From contig JAKVKU010000002.1 in NCBI GenBank assembly GCA_022484695.1, forward strand, positions 124,001 to 188,000: a DNA stretch of 64,000 bases, read 5' to 3'. Below the pieces are notes generated by a model. The model ran no database searches and was not told where the DNA came from. It saw only the letters and a program-made list of their open reading frames with translations. Shown here piece after piece: positions 1 through 9,052 of the stretch. Origin of the DNA: Lactobacillus sp. (lineage in GTDB: Bacteria; Bacillota; Bacilli; Lactobacillales; Lactobacillaceae). Numbering within the stretch: the stretch's first letter is position 1; every line of letters starts with the position of its first letter. The translations under genes and the position numbers were made by a program.

Positions 1-1146
1 ATTCTTTTTGCAGCAGACTACTTCGATTATATGGCAAATGCTGGACGGACCTATGAAGGTGAAATTCTGCAATCCGATAACGCCAACGAAAACATTATGA
101 TTGCTAAACAGCCGATTGGCGTGGCTGCCGGCATTACTGCTTGGAACTTCCCATTCTTCTTAATTGCTCGGAAGATGGGTCCAGCATTGGTGACCGGTAA
201 TACCATCGTCATTAAACCAAGTTCTGAAACCCCAAATATTGCCTTAGCCTTTGCAAAAATTGTAGATGCTGTGGGCTTTCCAAAGGGTGTGGTCAATATC
301 GTCACCGGCAAAGGGTCTGTCATCGGTGACGAATTATCTAAAAACCATAAAATCGGGATCATTAGCTTGACTGGTTCTGTACGTTCCGGCCAACGGGTCA
401 TGGCGTCTGCCAGCGACCATTTAGCAAAAGTCTCTTTGGAATTAGGTGGCAAAGCACCGGCAATCGTAATGGCTGATGCTGACATTGATTTCGCCGTTCA
501 AGCGATCATTGACTCTCGTATCGACAACAATGGGCAAGTCTGCAATAACGCTGAACGGGTTTACGTTCAAGAAGACGTTGCAGATGAGTTCATTAAAAAA
601 GTTACAGCCAAAATGGCGGCTGTTAAAGTTGGAGATCCTAATAAAGACGCCGAAGTTACCATGGGGCCTTTAATTGATCGGGCAGCCCTAGAAAAAGTCG
701 ATGGTATGGTTCAGCGGGCAGTTGCCGCTGGTGGTGTTGTAACGACTGGTGGACACCCTGCCAATATCGACAAAGGATTTTACTACTTGCCTACGGTTAT
801 CACCAACGTGAAGCAAGACTCTGAAATCGTCCAAAATGAAATTTTTGGACCGGTATTGCCAATCTTGACCTTCAAAACTTTAAAAGAAGCCATCGATTTG
901 GCCAATGATACAGTTTACGGCTTGACTTCTTCTATCTTTACCAATAGTTTAGAAGCTGCAAGTTATGCGGCCAACGAAATTGAAGCCGGCGAGACTTATA
1001 TCAACCGTTTCCACTTCGAAGGCATTCAGGGCTTCCACGCCGGTTGGAAAGAATCCGGCGTTGGTGGTGCTGATGGCCGGCACGGGATTGAAGAATTCTT
1101 GAATACCCATGCGGTTTATCTACAACGCCACCCTGACAAACTATAA
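1..1146 (+). CDS. aldA: Lactaldehyde/aldehyde dehydrogenase, 5' end cut by the window
   Basis: NAD(P)-dependent aldehyde dehydrogenase, closest in memory to E. coli AldA, which oxidises L-lactaldehyde to L-lactate. The frame is open from base 1, so about the first 100 residues are missing; 381 codons are present. Visible are the cofactor region (WNFPFFLIARK, then a TGSV motif), the general-base glutamate in LELGGKAP (codon 147 of the visible part) and the catalytic cysteine in GQVCNN (codon 181). The C-terminal QGFHAGWKESGVGGADG segment also matches AldA. Lying beside fucose and rhamnose genes, whose aldolases both release L-lactaldehyde, it is the obvious oxidative branch. Another short aldehyde as main substrate cannot be excluded. 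Confidence 0.85.
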   Translation: MLFAADYFDYMANAGRTYEGEILQSDNANENIMIAKQPIGVAAGITAWNFPFFLIARKMGPALVTGNTIVIKPSSETPNIALAFAKIVDAVGFPKGVVNIVTGKGSVIGDELSKNHKIGIISLTGSVRSGQRVMASASDHLAKVSLELGGKAPAIVMADADIDFAVQAIIDSRIDNNGQVCNNAERVYVQEDVADEFIKKVTAKMAAVKVGDPNKDAEVTMGPLIDRAALEKVDGMVQRAVAAGGVVTTGGHPANIDKGFYYLPTVITNVKQDSEIVQNEIFGPVLPILTFKTLKEAIDLANDTVYGLTSSIFTNSLEAASYAANEIEAGETYINRFHFEGIQGFHAGWKESGVGGADGRHGIEEFLNTHAVYLQRHPDKL

Positions 1147-1170
1147 GTTAGACCTCAGTGTCGGACTTGT

Positions 1171-1205
1171 TTCAAGATCAGGATTTAGATTGACCAGATC
1201 TTGAA
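1171..1205. other. Perfect 9-bp inverted repeat downstream of aldA
   Basis: TTCAAGATC and GATCTTGAA are separated by 17 bases, 25 bases after the aldA stop. No T-run follows, so it may be an mRNA 3' stem rather than a terminator. Confidence 0.4.
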
Positions 1206-1350
1206 TCGGCATCACTGATAAGTTATTAACAACTGTCAATTTTGCAAATTTTTTCATGATTGCCACTTAGCACGGTTCGGTGCTACTTGGGTTGGCTGTC
1301 TTTTAATCCCCTTTTAGGCAGCTAAAATCGCCTCCTCCTTAAATACAATT

Positions 1351-1391
1351 AGGCGCCATCGTAAATTAATTTTTACGATGACGCCTTTTTT
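1351..1391. terminator. Bidirectional terminator between aldA and the unknown 280-residue gene
   Basis: A long stem (arms AGGCG.CATCGTAAA and TTTACGATG.CGCCT) is followed by a T-run on the + strand. It lies between two convergent genes and can serve both. Confidence 0.8.
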
Positions 1392-1424
1392 GTACTTTAT
1401 TGAGATTAATAAAATCAATCGTCC

Positions 1425-2267
1425 CTAATAGCTGACCCAAGTCTGGTGTAATACGGCCTTGCGCAAATATTGTAACCACATATCAAAGGCTGGTTGGGCA
1501 ACATCGCGAATATATTTCGGCTCAAAATGTTCATATAATGCCCCGCGAACATCTACATGTTGTAATGGGCCACTGAAGCGGGCGGCGATTTTTTCCGGTG
1601 TTAGGGCGTTAGCATAAGGTTCATCGGGATTGAAGAATACAGGTACGGCTAAATCTTGCGTGGCCCGGACATAGATCATGCTTAAGTCATGCTTGATAAA
1701 AATCGGATCTGAGATGGCTGGCACGTCAAAATCCGCTTCTAAAAAGGCTCGGCGTAAGTATTGTGAGCTAGGTGCTGTGCCTTCACCAAAGGCATCGGTA
1801 TGATCTACTAAAAAACCGTTGAAGTTTTGAAGAGCCATGAAATACTTCAGCTGATCCAAATGAACAGGTTCGGCCAAGGCCACATCTAAATGTTCCAAAG
1901 CTAATTTTGCGGTCAATTTTTGCAATAACTCCCGTTGCGCACCGGCGTGACAAGGCGACAGCCGACAATTATCGTGCCACGTGGTTAAAAAACCATAGGC
2001 CTCCAAAGTCGTGAATGCAGATGGGAAATTGATCAAAGTCCGCAATTGGGGTTCAAAGCCAATCAAATCATCCCAAACCGTCTCGTCAGCGGTTTTATCA
2101 CAATGAATTGGATATTGTTCTTGTAGACTTAGGCGATTAAAGGTAATCATTGCGTCAATAATTTCAGTGATTGGTGTGCCGTCTTCTAATTGGATATCTT
2201 CATTGTCATCGATTAAAAATGCGCCGAATTTCAGTAAGCCGATGTAGCTGTTTGTTCTTACACCCAT
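1425..2267 (-). CDS. Unrecognised protein, 280 residues, with its own promoter and cre site
   Basis: I do not recognise this family. The start is placed at the ATG at 2267 because a GGGGG-rich ribosome binding site lies just upstream, and because the longer frame (start 2306) would run through a cre site. The protein is soluble, acidic and rich in aromatics, with no signal peptide or membrane segment; there is a Cys pair in a DNCRLSPCH stretch near residue 110. It is transcribed alone, convergent with aldA, from a good promoter (TTGACA at 2381-2386, 17 bp spacer). The cre site about 50-65 bases downstream of that promoter implies carbon catabolite repression, as expected for a sugar-linked role. 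The function is unknown. Confidence 0.6.
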   Translation of the reverse strand: MGVRTNSYIGLLKFGAFLIDDNEDIQLEDGTPITEIIDAMITFNRLSLQEQYPIHCDKTADETVWDDLIGFEPQLRTLINFPSAFTTLEAYGFLTTWHDNCRLSPCHAGAQRELLQKLTAKLALEHLDVALAEPVHLDQLKYFMALQNFNGFLVDHTDAFGEGTAPSSQYLRRAFLEADFDVPAISDPIFIKHDLSMIYVRATQDLAVPVFFNPDEPYANALTPEKIAARFSGPLQHVDVRGALYEHFEPKYIRDVAQPAFDMWLQYLRKAVLHQTWVSY

Positions 2268-2290
2268 GATTGCATGCCCCCTGCATCTAT

Positions 2291-2306
2291 TTGTAATCGC
2301 TTTCAA
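2291..2306 (-). promoter_or_regulatory. cre (CcpA) site
   Basis: On the minus strand TTGAAAGCGATTACAA matches the cre consensus WTGNAANCGNWNNCWW at every position. It lies between the promoter and the start of the unknown gene ending at 1425, so a roadblock mode of repression is likely. Confidence 0.8.
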
Positions 2307-2357
2307 ATATTCATAAAAAAATTTATTGCACCAAATTATTTTTTATTTCTGTACTCA

Positions 2358-2386
2358 TTATTATCCAAAATAGGGTGTTTTGTCAA
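2358..2386 (-). promoter_or_regulatory. SigA-type promoter for the 280-residue gene
   Basis: Minus strand -35 TTGACA (2381-2386), 17 bp spacer, -10 TAATAA (2358-2363). Confidence 0.6.
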
Positions 2387-2436
2387 GTACTGTTATAATA
2401 CAGAAAAGCATTTTTTAAAATCGTTTTTAGATATTC

Positions 2437-2468
2437 AAAAACCCCATGGCACAGGGCACCACAGGGTT
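2437..2468 (-). terminator. Terminator of small paralogue 1
   Basis: Minus strand arms AACCC..TGG and CCA..GGGTT close a 9-base loop and are followed by a T-run. It lies 20 bases past the stop of the gene at 2488-2793. Confidence 0.65.
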
Positions 2469-2487
2469 CGTAATTATAGGTAGTGTG

Positions 2488-2793
2488 TTATTTGGCCGTG
2501 ACGATAACGGCAATACTTTGGTCACTGGCCGGTTTATCGTCTAAGAATTTTCGGCCGTAGATTTCAAAGGGTAATTTGTTTACGTTGATGCTGTGGAGAA
2601 TTGCGCGGGTCTGATCAAAAGACAAGCCCCCACGCACATTCACCACAATCTTGGGATTTTGCTGATACAATGCCAAAATTTCATTAAAACTAGTTTCCCA
2701 ATTCGTGACCACAGCGGCGATATCATATTGTTTCAAAATCGGCTTTTGAATGGCCTCTAGAAATGGATCGACTATTTTTTTATTGTCTGTCAA
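2488..2793 (-). CDS. Small unrecognised protein, paralogue 1 of 3 (RGGL...PF.IYGRK family)
   Basis: A protein of about 101 residues and unknown function, clearly homologous to the products at 12106-12417 and 24913-25224. Shared features are an N-terminal helix with LK.Y, a strand ending in V.VRGGLSF, a helix ending in IL, then PFEIYGRK.L and a final hydrophobic strand. The TTG at 2793 is chosen: GGTGAT lies six bases upstream, and this start aligns the N-terminus with the paralogues, whereas an upstream TTG at 2805 adds four residues with no binding site. It is divergent from a DeoR regulator with 140 bp between, so that regulator is the likely controller. There is no signal peptide or membrane segment. 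The fold looks alpha/beta, by inference. Confidence 0.75.
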   Translation of the reverse strand: MTDNKKIVDPFLEAIQKPILKQYDIAAVVTNWETSFNEILALYQQNPKIVVNVRGGLSFDQTRAILHSINVNKLPFEIYGRKFLDDKPASDQSIAVIVTAK

Positions 2794-2833
2794 AATTATC
2801 ACCAATCATCATAATATTTATTATGAATTTAAT

Positions 2834-2849
2834 TATAAAGCGTTTTCAG
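2834..2849 (-). promoter_or_regulatory. cre-like site between small paralogue 1 and its DeoR neighbour
   Basis: Minus strand CTGAAAACGCTTTATA keeps the TGNAANCG core of cre, with mismatches at the first base and near the 3' end. The position upstream of the small gene suggests CcpA control. Confidence 0.5.
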
Positions 2850-2933
2850 TTAAATGTATATTCTCTAAAAATAAAGTATAATAGAATTGTTCCAAATAAT
2901 CCTTCACGTGTAACTGCAAGGAGTTAAATTCTA

Positions 2934-3689
2934 ATGTATAAAAAAGATCGCTTAAACTTAATTTTAGACATACTCGGTAAATCTAAGAAGATTTCTATGA
3001 AAGAACTCCGCGAACTTACAAAATTTACGGATTCCACCTTACGCCGAGATGTCATTAGCCTAGAAAACGAAAATAAAATTCAACATAGATATGGGCAAGT
3101 AGAACTCGTAAAAGCCCGCAACGTCGAATTCCCCTTCCAATTTCGTAAACAAGAAATGGAAACTCAAAAACAAGCCATGGCCAAGATCGCCCAGGATTTT
3201 CTTGGGGATAATATGGCGATATTTTTAGATGCTAGTAGTACGGTCGCTGAATTATTACCCTATTTAGAACAACGCAAGAACCTTATCGTCATCACTAACG
3301 GCCTATACAACGCCAGCAGATTGAATCATGTACAAGGCGTCAAAACTTTCCTAACCGGTGGTCAATTACGGCCAGGGTCAGGTTCCCTATTGGGAGAATT
3401 TGCCAGTGGCTACCTAACTAACTTTACGGCAGATATTGCTTTTCTATCCTGCAGTGGCGTAGATACCAAGGCCTTTTATATGCCCAGTGAAGAACAATCT
3501 GCTATTAAACGGACTATGATGAATTTAGCCAAAGAGACCGTCATGATGTGCGATTCCAGCAAATTCAATCAAACCAATTATTATAAACTATGCGACTTGA
3601 AGGAAGTTAATACACTGATCACGGATAAGCAGCCGCCAGAAGATCTGAACACGGCTTTGGAGACAGCTGGTGTAGAAATTCTTTATTAA
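2934..3689 (+). CDS. DeoR-family regulator, probably of deoxyhexose genes
   Basis: A 251-residue DeoR/GlpR-type repressor. An N-terminal winged helix (about residues 1-57, with the STLRRDV recognition segment) is followed by the sugar-phosphate-binding DeoRC domain with LDASSTV near residue 98, ITNGLYNA, and MCDSSKF. It is a paralogue of the regulator at 9053-9808. AAGGAG precedes the ATG. It is divergent from the small protein gene 2488-2793 and convergent with fucU. The family usually senses a phosphorylated pathway intermediate; L-fuculose-1-phosphate is the natural guess but is not shown by the sequence. Confidence 0.85.
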   Translation: MYKKDRLNLILDILGKSKKISMKELRELTKFTDSTLRRDVISLENENKIQHRYGQVELVKARNVEFPFQFRKQEMETQKQAMAKIAQDFLGDNMAIFLDASSTVAELLPYLEQRKNLIVITNGLYNASRLNHVQGVKTFLTGGQLRPGSGSLLGEFASGYLTNFTADIAFLSCSGVDTKAFYMPSEEQSAIKRTMMNLAKETVMMCDSSKFNQTNYYKLCDLKEVNTLITDKQPPEDLNTALETAGVEILY

Positions 3690-3725
3690 AAAAAGCTACC
3701 ACATTTTTTGCGGTAGCCCTTTCAT
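3690..3725. terminator. Bidirectional terminator between deoR and fucU
   Basis: GCTACC / GGTAGC stem with A- and T-rich flanks on both sides, between convergent genes. Confidence 0.7.
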
Positions 3726-3728
3726 TTT

Positions 3729-4166
3729 TTAAATCACAACACCTTTACGGAGAATTAAATTCCCGTATAACGCGGTTTCGCCAGTTTGAACGATGGCAAA
3801 GCAACTGTGAGAATACTCATAAAATGCCTGTCGTTCAATAGTCTTCAGTTGATAGTTAGGGAAAGCTGTTTTAATTGCAGCTTCATATTGATCCCACACT
3901 GGTGGCCGACCATTAGGTACATTCGTATCACCTGGAATGACTGCCATTAATGCTGCTTGATAATCTGAATAGGTATCCAAAGGCATCAACTGCAAAATAT
4001 CGCTGAGTAGTTCTGGAATCATGATACCATCTGTCCGCAATACCCGTTTATTATTAGCTAAGGCCGGATAATTAGCATCCGCTAACAGAATCTCATCCCC
4101 GTGACCCATTTCCATCAATGTCTTGACTAAATCTGGTGATAACCGCTTTGGAATGTTCTTTAGCAT
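3729..4166 (-). CDS. fucU: L-fucose mutarotase FucU
   Basis: RbsD/FucU family, 145 residues, the usual length. It interconverts the alpha and beta anomers of L-fucose so that the isomerase gets its preferred form. The N-terminus MLKNIPKRLSPDLVKTLMEM followed by GHGDEIL carries the catalytic His; the FYE and YGN.ILRKGV segments near the C-terminus are family hallmarks. Last gene of the minus-strand operon fucI-fucK-permease-fucU, 18 bases after the permease, with a GAGGTG ribosome binding site. It acts in the cytoplasm. Confidence 0.92.
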   Translation of the reverse strand: MLKNIPKRLSPDLVKTLMEMGHGDEILLADANYPALANNKRVLRTDGIMIPELLSDILQLMPLDTYSDYQAALMAVIPGDTNVPNGRPPVWDQYEAAIKTAFPNYQLKTIERQAFYEYSHSCFAIVQTGETALYGNLILRKGVVI

Positions 4167-4184
4167 TTTTACACCTCGAATTAA

Positions 4185-5558
4185 TTATGCTTTTTTCGTT
4201 TCCCAGAACACTTCAATTTCCTCTAGACTCTTACCTTTGGTTTCAAGCACATATTTATGAATGTACCAAACCGCAAATGCGGATAATGCTGCGAAGAAGT
4301 AGAAGATATTAATACCAATCATCTCTAAGATAATTGGGAATACCAAGGAGAAAATGGCATTTAATAGGTATTGGGTAAAGGTAATAACCCCCATCCCAAG
4401 TGCCCGCGCTTTCAACGGTAATATTTCTGGGACATAGGACCAAAATACCGGTCCCAAGCCGAAGCCAAACATGAACACGTATAAGAAAATTGATATAACG
4501 GCAATTGTGGCATTGTTAGACCAAATACACAAAGCAATTGCCGGCAAGACTTGTCCCCCTAAACTAATCTCTAACAGTCGCTTACGTCCCAGTCGATCAA
4601 TGAACGGTAGTGAGATAAACGTGGAGACTACCAAGGCAATCCCAACGCCATAATTGGCAATTATCGCTGAGTTTGCTAATCCCAAATTATGAAAGATTTC
4701 AGGCGCATAGTAGACCGCCGCATTAATTCCTGTAAAGACTTGAAATCCCGTCAAAATGAATAGCATCGTTAAGACCGGCCGATAAGTGGAAAATAGTTCT
4801 TTCAAACCAGCTTCTTGAGACTTCAAACTATTTTCAATATCTGAAACCTCATGGTCTATTTCGTCTTGGGAACTTCTAACCCGCTTTAGGACTTTACGGG
4901 CCTTATCAACCTTATTATCACGGATCAACCAACGTGGGCTTTGGGGACTGAGAATCATCCCTATTGTAAAGATAGCAGCTGGAATAACCCCGATACCCAA
5001 TGTCCATCGCCACTGTTCTGGCCCTTGGTTTTGAGCACCAATGGCATAGGCCACAAGAATCCCAACGTTGACACTTAATTGATAAAGTGAAGACATCAAT
5101 CCCCTGATTTTAGCAGGTGCTAATTCAGAAAGATAAATCAAACCGAACATATTAGCAATCCCAGCAGCAATCCCTAATATGAACCGCGCAGCCATAATAT
5201 AATACATGCCTGCTGCAATCGCACTTAAAACAGATCCAACAATAAAGATAATACCGCCGATAATCAACGTATTCCGACGTTCAATTTTCTTCTCCAAAGC
5301 CGTGAAAACGACGATTGAAGGTAAAGCCCCAAAAAGCAAGAAGCTGACAACTAAACCCTTTTCAGCGGCATTAAGTCCAAAGGAAGTCGTGATGCCTGGT
5401 AGCGCTAAGGAAATGGCACCAGAATCAAACCCATATAATAACCCCGCTAAACCACCGAGAATGGCAAATAGATACACGATCGGTTTAACTTTATAGTCAT
5501 GCTCAGAACTTATTGCAGGTTTTTTATCCGGTTGTTGTTGATTTGCATTAGCTGCCAT
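4185..5558 (-). CDS. MFS sugar porter, probable L-fucose permease
   Basis: A 457-residue, 12-helix major facilitator of the sugar porter family (XylE/AraE/GalP type), not the FucP type. Markers are YGFDSGAISLALPGI in helix 1, R-rich loops (ERRNTLIIGG, DRLGRKR), PRWLI.DNKVDKA in the central loop and ETKGKSLEEIE at the C-terminus. It lies three bases after fucK, so it is translated from the same transcript and most likely imports L-fucose with protons. The substrate is inferred from position. GGGGGAG lies upstream of the ATG, overlapping the end of fucK. Confidence 0.85.
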   Translation of the reverse strand: MAANANQQQPDKKPAISSEHDYKVKPIVYLFAILGGLAGLLYGFDSGAISLALPGITTSFGLNAAEKGLVVSFLLFGALPSIVVFTALEKKIERRNTLIIGGIIFIVGSVLSAIAAGMYYIMAARFILGIAAGIANMFGLIYLSELAPAKIRGLMSSLYQLSVNVGILVAYAIGAQNQGPEQWRWTLGIGVIPAAIFTIGMILSPQSPRWLIRDNKVDKARKVLKRVRSSQDEIDHEVSDIENSLKSQEAGLKELFSTYRPVLTMLFILTGFQVFTGINAAVYYAPEIFHNLGLANSAIIANYGVGIALVVSTFISLPFIDRLGRKRLLEISLGGQVLPAIALCIWSNNATIAVISIFLYVFMFGFGLGPVFWSYVPEILPLKARALGMGVITFTQYLLNAIFSLVFPIILEMIGINIFYFFAALSAFAVWYIHKYVLETKGKSLEEIEVFWETKKA

Positions 5559-5561
5559 AAC

Positions 5562-7076
5562 TCACACTCCCCCTTCGTCAAAATCAATATCTTTATTTTG
5601 TGTCACTTGATTAAATAGTTGGTACTTTTTAGTCAAGTCCGAAACTGTTGCCGGTTGAATATGTTGTGCATCAAACGAATTTTCTAAAACAGATTGGCTA
5701 TCTTTTAAGCTTAGTGAACCGCTTACAAGTAATTGCGAAACAATATTTCCCATGACACTGGCTTCTACAGGCCCTGCAACGACTTCTTTTTGGGTGAAAT
5801 TAGCTGTTAATTGAACGAGTAGTCTATTTTGGATCCCACCACCAAACATATGGATCTTCGTGATTGGCTTATTTGTAACAGTCTCCAAATTTTCAATAAT
5901 CTTTTTGTAAGAGAAAGCTAAACTTTCTAAAACCAGCAAAATGAGCTCACCGCGATTTTTGGGCAGTTTTTGGCCGGTTTCTTTGAGATAGGCTTTTATC
6001 TTCTCTTCCATTTGATTTGGTGCCGTAAACAATTCATTGTTGGGATCGATGTAACTATCGATTGATTGAACCGATAAGGCATCCTCAACCATCTTACCAA
6101 ATTCTACGACCTCACCTTTGTAAGACCACTCCCGTTGTAATTCTTGAACAATCCAAAGACCGGTTAAATTAGCTAATAAGCGATTACTGCCGTCAAAACA
6201 CCCTTCGTTCGTTAAACCAGAATCAAAAGCAGCTTGACTCACAACTGGCTTTGGTGTTTGCCGGCCAATGATTGACCAAGTGCCTGAACTGATAAAAGCT
6301 ACATCTTCTTTATCAACCGGTGCAATTGGCAAAGCCAGCAAAGCCGCAGCTGTATCATGCCCTACGCCAGTGATAACCTTTAATTCCCGATCTAAATTGA
6401 GTTCTTGCTGAATCGCTTTAGATATCGGGCCCAGTTCGACACCACCTTTTGCGAGTGTGCCAAACCAAGCTGATTGAAACCCCAATTGTTTAAAGACAGT
6501 ACTAGAGAAATCACGACTATCTGTATCTAACAAACCACTGGTACTACTGATGGTGAATTCATTTTGAATTTTACCAGTTAAGAAATAACCAATCAGATTT
6601 GGCATGAATAAAACATGAGCCACTTCGGTTTTTAGAAATGGATTGAGTTGCAAATCTGAGTACAGTTGTAAAATTGAATTAATCTTCGCTGGCTGATTCC
6701 CAGTTAACTTAAACAACTCAAAAGGTGAAATGATATCGTACAGCTGATCCTCAAACTGATTGACCCGATTATCCCGGTAACTATGGGGCGCCATGAGCAG
6801 TTGCCCGTGGGTGTTAAGTAAGCCATAATCTACGCCCCAGGTGTCAACGTTAAGACTATCCAGCGAGTCTAAATCCTGGTGGGCAATACTTAAACCGTAC
6901 TTGATTTCTTGAAGAATTTTGATGTAGTCCCAGTTCAAGTCATTGACTACTTGCACTGGTAAATTTGAAAAACGAAACTGTTCTTTTAAAGTGATTTTGT
7001 TGCCGTCATAAGTTCCAGAAATTAAACGGCCTGAGCTGGCTCCTAAATCCACGGCAATTACATTTGTTGATTTCAT
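5562..7076 (-). CDS. fucK: L-fuculokinase, FGGY family (RhaB-like sequence)
   Basis: FGGY carbohydrate kinase of 504 residues that phosphorylates L-fuculose to L-fuculose-1-phosphate. The N-terminal phosphate loop AVDLGASSGR, the substrate segment DTWGVDYGLL, YRDNR, and GHDTAAA plus SSGTWS (ATP domain) are visible. By sequence it belongs to the RhaB-like branch and resembles the rhamnulokinase at 19479-20945, but it sits directly after fucI in the fuc operon, which decides the assignment. A double role on rhamnulose is possible. 28 bases separate it from fucI. Confidence 0.85.
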   Translation of the reverse strand: MKSTNVIAVDLGASSGRLISGTYDGNKITLKEQFRFSNLPVQVVNDLNWDYIKILQEIKYGLSIAHQDLDSLDSLNVDTWGVDYGLLNTHGQLLMAPHSYRDNRVNQFEDQLYDIISPFELFKLTGNQPAKINSILQLYSDLQLNPFLKTEVAHVLFMPNLIGYFLTGKIQNEFTISSTSGLLDTDSRDFSSTVFKQLGFQSAWFGTLAKGGVELGPISKAIQQELNLDRELKVITGVGHDTAAALLALPIAPVDKEDVAFISSGTWSIIGRQTPKPVVSQAAFDSGLTNEGCFDGSNRLLANLTGLWIVQELQREWSYKGEVVEFGKMVEDALSVQSIDSYIDPNNELFTAPNQMEEKIKAYLKETGQKLPKNRGELILLVLESLAFSYKKIIENLETVTNKPITKIHMFGGGIQNRLLVQLTANFTQKEVVAGPVEASVMGNIVSQLLVSGSLSLKDSQSVLENSFDAQHIQPATVSDLTKKYQLFNQVTQNKDIDFDEGGV

Positions 7077-7104
7077 GGACGTATCCCTTCCCTACATTAA
7101 TTAA

Positions 7105-8892
7105 TTATTTATATAAGGGTCCAAAAGTCTTGCAGGCATTAAAATCAGCAGCCTCAAGGTTTTCAGTACCAATGGAAGCCCATGCCCGTGGCCGGAAGAT
7201 CTTATCTTCAGGAACGTTGTGCATATTAACTGGAATTCTTAAGATAGAAGCTAATGTTAAGATATCTGCACCAATATGGCCATAACTAATGGCACCATGG
7301 TTTGCACCCCAGTTATTCATCACATCATAAACGGACTTAAATGCCCCATGGCCAGTTAAAGTTGGTGCAAAGAAGGTAGATGGCCAGCCAGGATCTGTCC
7401 GTTTGTTGATTACATCAAAGACATTTTCTGGTAAATCAATCGCATAGCCTTCAGCCAATTGTAAGACTGGTCCAACACCTTTAACCAAATTAATCCGAGT
7501 CATTGTTACTGGCATGCCTTTAGGGCCGCCTTTAGTCAGATAATGACTAGAGAAGCCACCGCCACGGAAGTATTCTACGTTAGCAGGTACCCAATCGGTT
7601 TGATCCAAATCTGCTTGAACCTCTTCATCTGTTAAATCCCAGAACGGTTTCATAGCAGGTTGACCGTCAATCTTCTCAGCACCAGTAGCGTCTAGAGTTT
7701 GTGCACCAGAATTACTTAAGTGCAAAAAGCCATTAGCTGCAAGGCCTGTTAATTTGGTACCAGTGACGCGTTCAACTGATTCAGGACTCCAATAAGTCCG
7801 AACATCCGCGAAAATTTGTGGCGTGTTGGTTAATAAATAATTGAATAGCATAGAAGCGCCATTTAAACTGTCATTTTCCGTTGCAAAGATATGTGGTGCC
7901 CGTTTGCCATTCCAGTCAAATTGTGAATTCAACATAGCTTCCATAACATCCCCATTTGGGAAGTGATCAGTCCATTGACGTTGACCTTGGAAACCAGCAG
8001 CAATTGCAAAGTGACCTTCTGCTTCTTCTTTAAAGTTCATTTCAGCGAGTTTTGGATTGCCTTCCATAAGGTCTCTGGCAATCATGACCATCTTCAAGCA
8101 ATTGTCAAATTGCTCTTCTTTAGCAGCATCATCAAATTGAATAGGTTTGCCATCGTTATATACATCTGGGCCAATCTTCATATGGTCCTTGGCCCAAGCT
8201 TTGGCTTTCTTAAATTCAGCCTCATCGTAGATACCTTCATCCCAACGCCGAACAATTTCAGTCATATCGACGTATTCATTGCGCATGCCTAAGTAATCTT
8301 GGAAGAAGTCAGGATCTACTGTGGAACCACCAATACCCATGGCAACATTACCAATGGATAAATAAGCTTTATTACGCATCAGACCAGCTGCTAATGCGCC
8401 TTTGGCAAAGCGTAGAATTTTTTCAGTGACATCTTCTGGGATAGACTTGTCATCAGCTTCTTGAACCTCTTTGCCGTAAATCCCAAAAGCAGGGATGCCT
8501 TTTTGAGTATGTGCTGCCAAAACTGCTGCTAAGTAAACAGCGCCTGGACGTTCAGTCCCATTGAACCCCCAGATAGCATGTGGTAGGTCTTTGCTCATAT
8601 CCATTGTTTCCGTCCCATAGCACCAGCATGGTGTTACCGTAATCGTGCCACAAATGCCCGCACGATCAAATTTTTCTTTAGCCATGGCAGCTTCGTGTAC
8701 ACCGCCAATGGTCGTATCTGCAATGACTGTTTCCACCGGTGAGCCATCAGGATATTTCAGATTATCATGAAGTAACTTGGCCACAGATTTAGCCATGTCC
8801 ATGGTTTGACCTTCTAATGATTCCCGCACACCCTTACGTCTACCATCGATTGTTGGTCTGATACCGATTTTTGGAAATTTAACATCTAACAT
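7105..8892 (-). CDS. fucI: L-fucose isomerase
   Basis: Full-length FucI (595 residues; E. coli 591) converting L-fucose to L-fuculose, Mn-dependent and cytoplasmic. The N-terminus [20 protein letters not shown], the [12 protein letters not shown] segment bearing the metal-binding Glu and Asp, and [13 protein letters not shown] near the C-terminus with the active-site His are all present. AGGAGGG precedes the ATG. It is the first gene of the operon fucI-fucK-permease-fucU and has a cre site in its promoter region. Confidence 0.95.
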   Translation of the reverse strand: MLDVKFPKIGIRPTIDGRRKGVRESLEGQTMDMAKSVAKLLHDNLKYPDGSPVETVIADTTIGGVHEAAMAKEKFDRAGICGTITVTPCWCYGTETMDMSKDLPHAIWGFNGTERPGAVYLAAVLAAHTQKGIPAFGIYGKEVQEADDKSIPEDVTEKILRFAKGALAAGLMRNKAYLSIGNVAMGIGGSTVDPDFFQDYLGMRNEYVDMTEIVRRWDEGIYDEAEFKKAKAWAKDHMKIGPDVYNDGKPIQFDDAAKEEQFDNCLKMVMIARDLMEGNPKLAEMNFKEEAEGHFAIAAGFQGQRQWTDHFPNGDVMEAMLNSQFDWNGKRAPHIFATENDSLNGASMLFNYLLTNTPQIFADVRTYWSPESVERVTGTKLTGLAANGFLHLSNSGAQTLDATGAEKIDGQPAMKPFWDLTDEEVQADLDQTDWVPANVEYFRGGGFSSHYLTKGGPKGMPVTMTRINLVKGVGPVLQLAEGYAIDLPENVFDVINKRTDPGWPSTFFAPTLTGHGAFKSVYDVMNNWGANHGAISYGHIGADILTLASILRIPVNMHNVPEDKIFRPRAWASIGTENLEAADFNACKTFGPLYK

Positions 8893-8967
8893 TGCAATAC
8901 CCTCCTAAATGTGTTGGTTATTTAACAATTTTTAATACACCGTAAATATAAGACATCAAGCTCAAAT

Positions 8968-8983
8968 TTGGAAGCGGTTACCG
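8968..8983 (-). promoter_or_regulatory. cre-like palindrome in the fucI promoter region
   Basis: TTGGAAGCGGTTACCG fits cre except for the last two bases. It contains the near-perfect palindrome AGCGGTTACCGCT, so either CcpA or the fuc regulator may bind here. Confidence 0.6.
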
Positions 8984-9052
8984 CTGATTTGGACTTCCTT
9001 CAAAAAATATCGATTCAATTCTTCAGAAAAGTTCAGTTAATTATTCAAATCC

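Noticed and set aside
5562-7076. Calling this kinase rhamnulokinase by sequence alone
   Set aside because: Another RhaB lies inside the rha operon, and this one is embedded between fucI and fucU.
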